Positions 61,478-64,000 of a DNA stretch of 64,000 nucleotides are shown piece by piece. The position numbers and the translations under genes were made by a program. The number at the start of each line of letters is the position of its first letter. Position 1 is the first letter of the stretch. The stretch spans positions 62,001 to 126,000 of the forward strand of contig NZ_LVEJ01000002.1 of assembly GCF_001648775.1 (NCBI RefSeq). The letters run 5' to 3'. This DNA is from Pseudomonas fluorescens. Its GTDB lineage: Bacteria > Pseudomonadota > Gammaproteobacteria > Pseudomonadales > Pseudomonadaceae. The notes below the pieces were generated by a model. It was not told the origin of the DNA. It did not search any database and saw nothing but the letters and a program-made list of their open reading frames with translations.

Positions 61478-64000
61478 TGAGGGCCTCCTTGATGCGCGTA
61501 GCAGTGATTGGCAGATCGCGAACACGTTTACCGATGGCGTGAGCCACGGCGTTACCGATGGCACCGACAATCGGGATCATCACCACTTCGGCGATGCCTT
61601 TGGACGGATCGCTTGGCGACAGCGCCGGGAGAATCTCCGCGGTCTGCTTCCACACGGCAACGTGACGGGCCATCGGCAGACGGTAACGGTTGAAGTTCCA
61701 GTCACCCTCCCCCGGCCCGCCTTCGTACAGCGGCATCTCTTCCATCAAGGCGTGGCCGATGCCCATGGCGATACCGCCTTCGAGCTGACCCTTGACCAAT
61801 TCTTCGACCAGCACACGGCCGCACTCGACCCACGAATGGTGGTTGAGCACTTCGACTTCTGCCGAGCCTTTGTTGACCTTCAACTCGACCAGCGTGGCGA
61901 CCGGGCTGTAGTAAGTCACCGCGGCGTTGTTCAGTTGAACCACCGGGTAATTGATGTTCTGGCGATCCAGCAGGTGGAAACCCGCCGTGTTCATCAGCGC
62001 TTTTTTCGCCTTCGGCGCGCCATCGCCATATTTCACTGCCAGACCATCCAGCGGCAGACGTTCGCGCACGCCGTCGATGCTGTATTCGGCTTCAGCCCAG
62101 CTCCAGCGGTTGAACGCGTGAACGGTGGCGCCGGTCACCAGCCCACGCTCGTGAGCGCGTTTGGCCAGTTCTTCGAAGCTCAGCGGCTGCATGCCGTTGG
62201 CCGTCAGCTTGCCGTCGACCCAATGCGCATCTTCGCGACGCACCACGTAAGGGTTGGCCTGACCGCCGTAAGGGCCCTGACGCCAGATTTCCATGGCCGC
62301 CGGCCACAAACCGTTGTTGAACAGCACGCGCGCCGCTTCACGGGTGGCATGACTGAAGTAGTACGCCGAGTTGGTCGCCGACGAGGCCGAGGCCAATTTG
62401 CCGACCCAACGCGGGTTGCGCAGCAGATTGTCCTGTTCGGCCTGGCTCATGATGTAAGGGTTGCCGCTGGTGATCAGCTGCATTTCCTTCCATTCGGTTT
62501 CGCCAGTCTTCACTTCGTGCGCCGGACTGCCGAGGAAATCGGCAACCACCAGGGCTTGCGAGGTGGACATGCCGGTGCCGATTTCAATACCGATGTGGCG
62601 CAGGGTAATGCGACCGTCGGCGGTGAATTCGATGCTGGCCATCGGCGCTTCGGAACCGGTGCCGAAGTCTTTCTGGCAGATGGCGAAACCGACGCCATAC
62701 CAGTTGTCCGGGTCTGCGGCTTCGCGCTGTTTCTTGATCGCGTCGCGGTTTTTCCAGACTTCGTGTACCGAGGCCTTGTCGAGAATCTCGTGCAGGCGCA
62801 GCGCTCCGGCCGGAATCGCGCCCTGGGTGTTTTTCATGCCGGAACGCAAAGCATTCTTGCGACGCAAGTCGATGGCATCGACACCGAGGCGATTGGCGAT
62901 TTCGTCGACCATCATCTCGGTCGCCGCCATGCTTTGCAGGGTGCCGTAACCGCGCATCGAACCTGCCTCAACCCCACGTGAGTGGTAAGCGGTGACTTGC
63001 AGATCGTTCTGAGGCATGTAGTAGATCGACTGCGCCGCCGTGGCGCCAACAGCGGCAACCGAAGGGCTGTAGTTGATCCGGCCACCACCGTCGACGCTCA
63101 TTTCGGCGCGAAAAATCTTGAAGCTGTAGTCGTTCTTGTCCACGGCCAATTGGTAGCGGATGTCGAACGGGTGACGCTTGATGCCGCTCTGGAACTGCTC
63201 GTAGCGGTCGTTGGCCAAGCGCACTGGCACACCGGCGCCGTACAACGCGGCGAGGGCTGCGTAGTAAACGAAGATGTTGTGGTCTTTGGAACCGTAACCG
63301 ACGGTGTAACCCGGGTGCATGTTCAGGTTGTCGAGGCCGAAGCGCGACGGCGAGATCATTTTTGCGGTCTCGGTCGCAGCTTCCAGTGGGCACTGGGTCG
63401 CCACCACGAAATGCAGGGTCTTGGTTTTCGGATCGTACCAGCCGTTGCCGTTGTCCGGCTCCATTGCTGCCGGTTCGATCGACGGGGTCTTGTAGCGCTC
63501 GTCGAACACCAGCCAGTTTTCCGGCGGGGTATCGATCTCTTTCTTCATGCGGTCAGCATAGAACAGGCCGCGCTCGGTCAGATTGCCGTGCAGGTTGGGC
63601 TGGGAATTCCACACCGGACGCCGGTTTTTCAGCATCGGAAAGAGGATCGAGTCCTTCAGGCTGGCGAATTCGTCCTCGTCGGCCGAGGTCGCGCCGCCCA
63701 CACGTACGTAGCGGAAACTGCCATACGGATCGCCTTCGTAATACGGCACTTGTGCACCGTAACGAATCGCTTTGTCATTGAATTTGAGTTTGTTCTTCGC
63801 TTGGCGGAAACGCTCGAAGTCGTTCCAGATCAGGATGGCCACCGGGTGACCGATGAACATCGGCACCTTGCCTTCTGGCAGTAGCGGATCCGGCGCGTGT
63901 TCTTCCGGAAAGACGATGCCGTCCTTGTCCAGGTCAGCGGCGGTGACGATGCGGTCCGGCTGCAAGTCGGCGCCGAGCCACGACAGGTCGTAACCGTCGT
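61470..64000 (-). CDS. molybdopterin-binding subunit of aldehyde/isoquinoline-type oxidoreductase, N-terminus outside window
   Basis: 843 codons are visible and the frame is still open at the window end. It belongs to the xanthine dehydrogenase/aldehyde oxidase large-subunit family of the IorB type. Motifs are RGVEAGSMRGYGTLQSMAATEMMVDE, EIGTGMSTSQ, and near the C-terminus SKGIAEVVMIPIVGAIGNAV, where the Glu of KGIAE is the catalytic base position. Any Tat signal is outside the window. With the 2Fe-2S and cytochrome subunits it forms a periplasmic hydroxylase or aldehyde oxidase; the substrate is unknown. Confidence 0.93.
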   Translation of the reverse strand, partial: DGYDLSWLGADLQPDRIVTAADLDKDGIVFPEEHAPDPLLPEGKVPMFIGHPVAILIWNDFERFRQAKNKLKFNDKAIRYGAQVPYYEGDPYGSFRYVRVGGATSADEDEFASLKDSILFPMLKNRRPVWNSQPNLHGNLTERGLFYADRMKKEIDTPPENWLVFDERYKTPSIEPAAMEPDNGNGWYDPKTKTLHFVVATQCPLEAATETAKMISPSRFGLDNLNMHPGYTVGYGSKDHNIFVYYAALAALYGAGVPVRLANDRYEQFQSGIKRHPFDIRYQLAVDKNDYSFKIFRAEMSVDGGGRINYSPSVAAVGATAAQSIYYMPQNDLQVTAYHSRGVEAGSMRGYGTLQSMAATEMMVDEIANRLGVDAIDLRRKNALRSGMKNTQGAIPAGALRLHEILDKASVHEVWKNRDAIKKQREAADPDNWYGVGFAICQKDFGTGSEAPMASIEFTADGRITLRHIGIEIGTGMSTSQALVVADFLGSPAHEVKTGETEWKEMQLITSGNPYIMSQAEQDNLLRNPRWVGKLASASSATNSAYYFSHATREAARVLFNNGLWPAAMEIWRQGPYGGQANPYVVRREDAHWVDGKLTANGMQPLSFEELAKRAHERGLVTGATVHAFNRWSWAEAEYSIDGVRERLPLDGLAVKYGDGAPKAKKALMNTAGFHLLDRQNINYPVVQLNNAAVTYYSPVATLVELKVNKGSAEVEVLNHHSWVECGRVLVEELVKGQLEGGIAMGIGHALMEEMPLYEGGPGEGDWNFNRYRLPMARHVAVWKQTAEILPALSPSDPSKGIAEVVMIPIVGAIGNAVAHAIGKRVRDLPITATRIKEALNG

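Overview
The window is chromosomal DNA of a Pseudomonas, most likely the P. fluorescens/koreensis group. The conserved block tRNA-Pro/merR-like/ihfA/pheT/pheS/rplT/rpmI/infC/thrS, an RsmE-type CsrA protein and the protein sequences of the ribose, asparaginase and siderophore-reductase genes all fit that genus. About half of the window (1 to about 33449) is a nearly complete transposable (Mu-like) myophage prophage. The rest is host sequence.

Prophage, left to right. A partial repressor on the minus strand faces a Ner-like regulator across an operator/promoter region. A transposition module follows (DDE transposase, MuB-like ATPase), then a run of small early genes, GemA and a Mor-type activator, ending at a strong terminator near 8000. 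The late region starts with lysis genes (holin-like, secreted SLT endolysin, nested Rz/Rz1). Next come packaging and head genes (gp27/gp28 terminase, gp29 portal, gp30 with a C-terminal nuclease-like domain, gpG, protease/scaffold, major head), then a contractile tail (sheath, tube, frameshifted assembly chaperone, tape measure, gpN, gpP, gp45 to gp48, fibre, fibre chaperone). Four non-Mu genes sit exactly at gene boundaries in the late region: two inverted (11377-11853 and 15017-15241) and two forward (17287-18375 and 29360-29626). These are the best places to look for undescribed functions. The prophage right end lies directly against the terminator of tRNA-Pro(GGG).

Host region 1 (33451-40949, minus strand) is the thrS-infC-rpmI-rplT-pheS-pheT-ihfA-merR translation operon ending with tRNA-Pro. 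infC starts with ATT, overlapping the thrS stop codon. Region 2 (41321-43332) holds small genes: a secreted protein, a cold-shock protein, an I78-type inhibitor lipoprotein and conserved hypotheticals. Region 3 (43365-50332, minus) is a ribose operon rbsBACRKD closed by an exported nucleoside hydrolase, with a perfect LacI-type operator upstream of rbsB; the hydrolase would release ribose from nucleosides for the ABC importer. Region 4 (50533-56102) carries periplasmic L-asparaginase, a DUF1654 protein, endonuclease I, a siderophore-interacting reductase, a SPOR lipoprotein, RsmE and a DUF2214 membrane protein.

Region 5 (about 56260-57219) looks like the scar of an old integrated element: an AT-rich orphan secreted-protein gene, a run of 11 C, the decayed C-terminus of a tyrosine integrase and tRNA-Val(GAC) with an acceptor-stem mismatch. 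Region 6 (57403-64000) has an FAD amine oxidase-like gene and a minus-strand operon for a molybdenum hydroxylase (Mo-cofactor subunit, cut by the window end; 2Fe-2S subunit; triheme cytochrome c; XdhC-like maturation protein).
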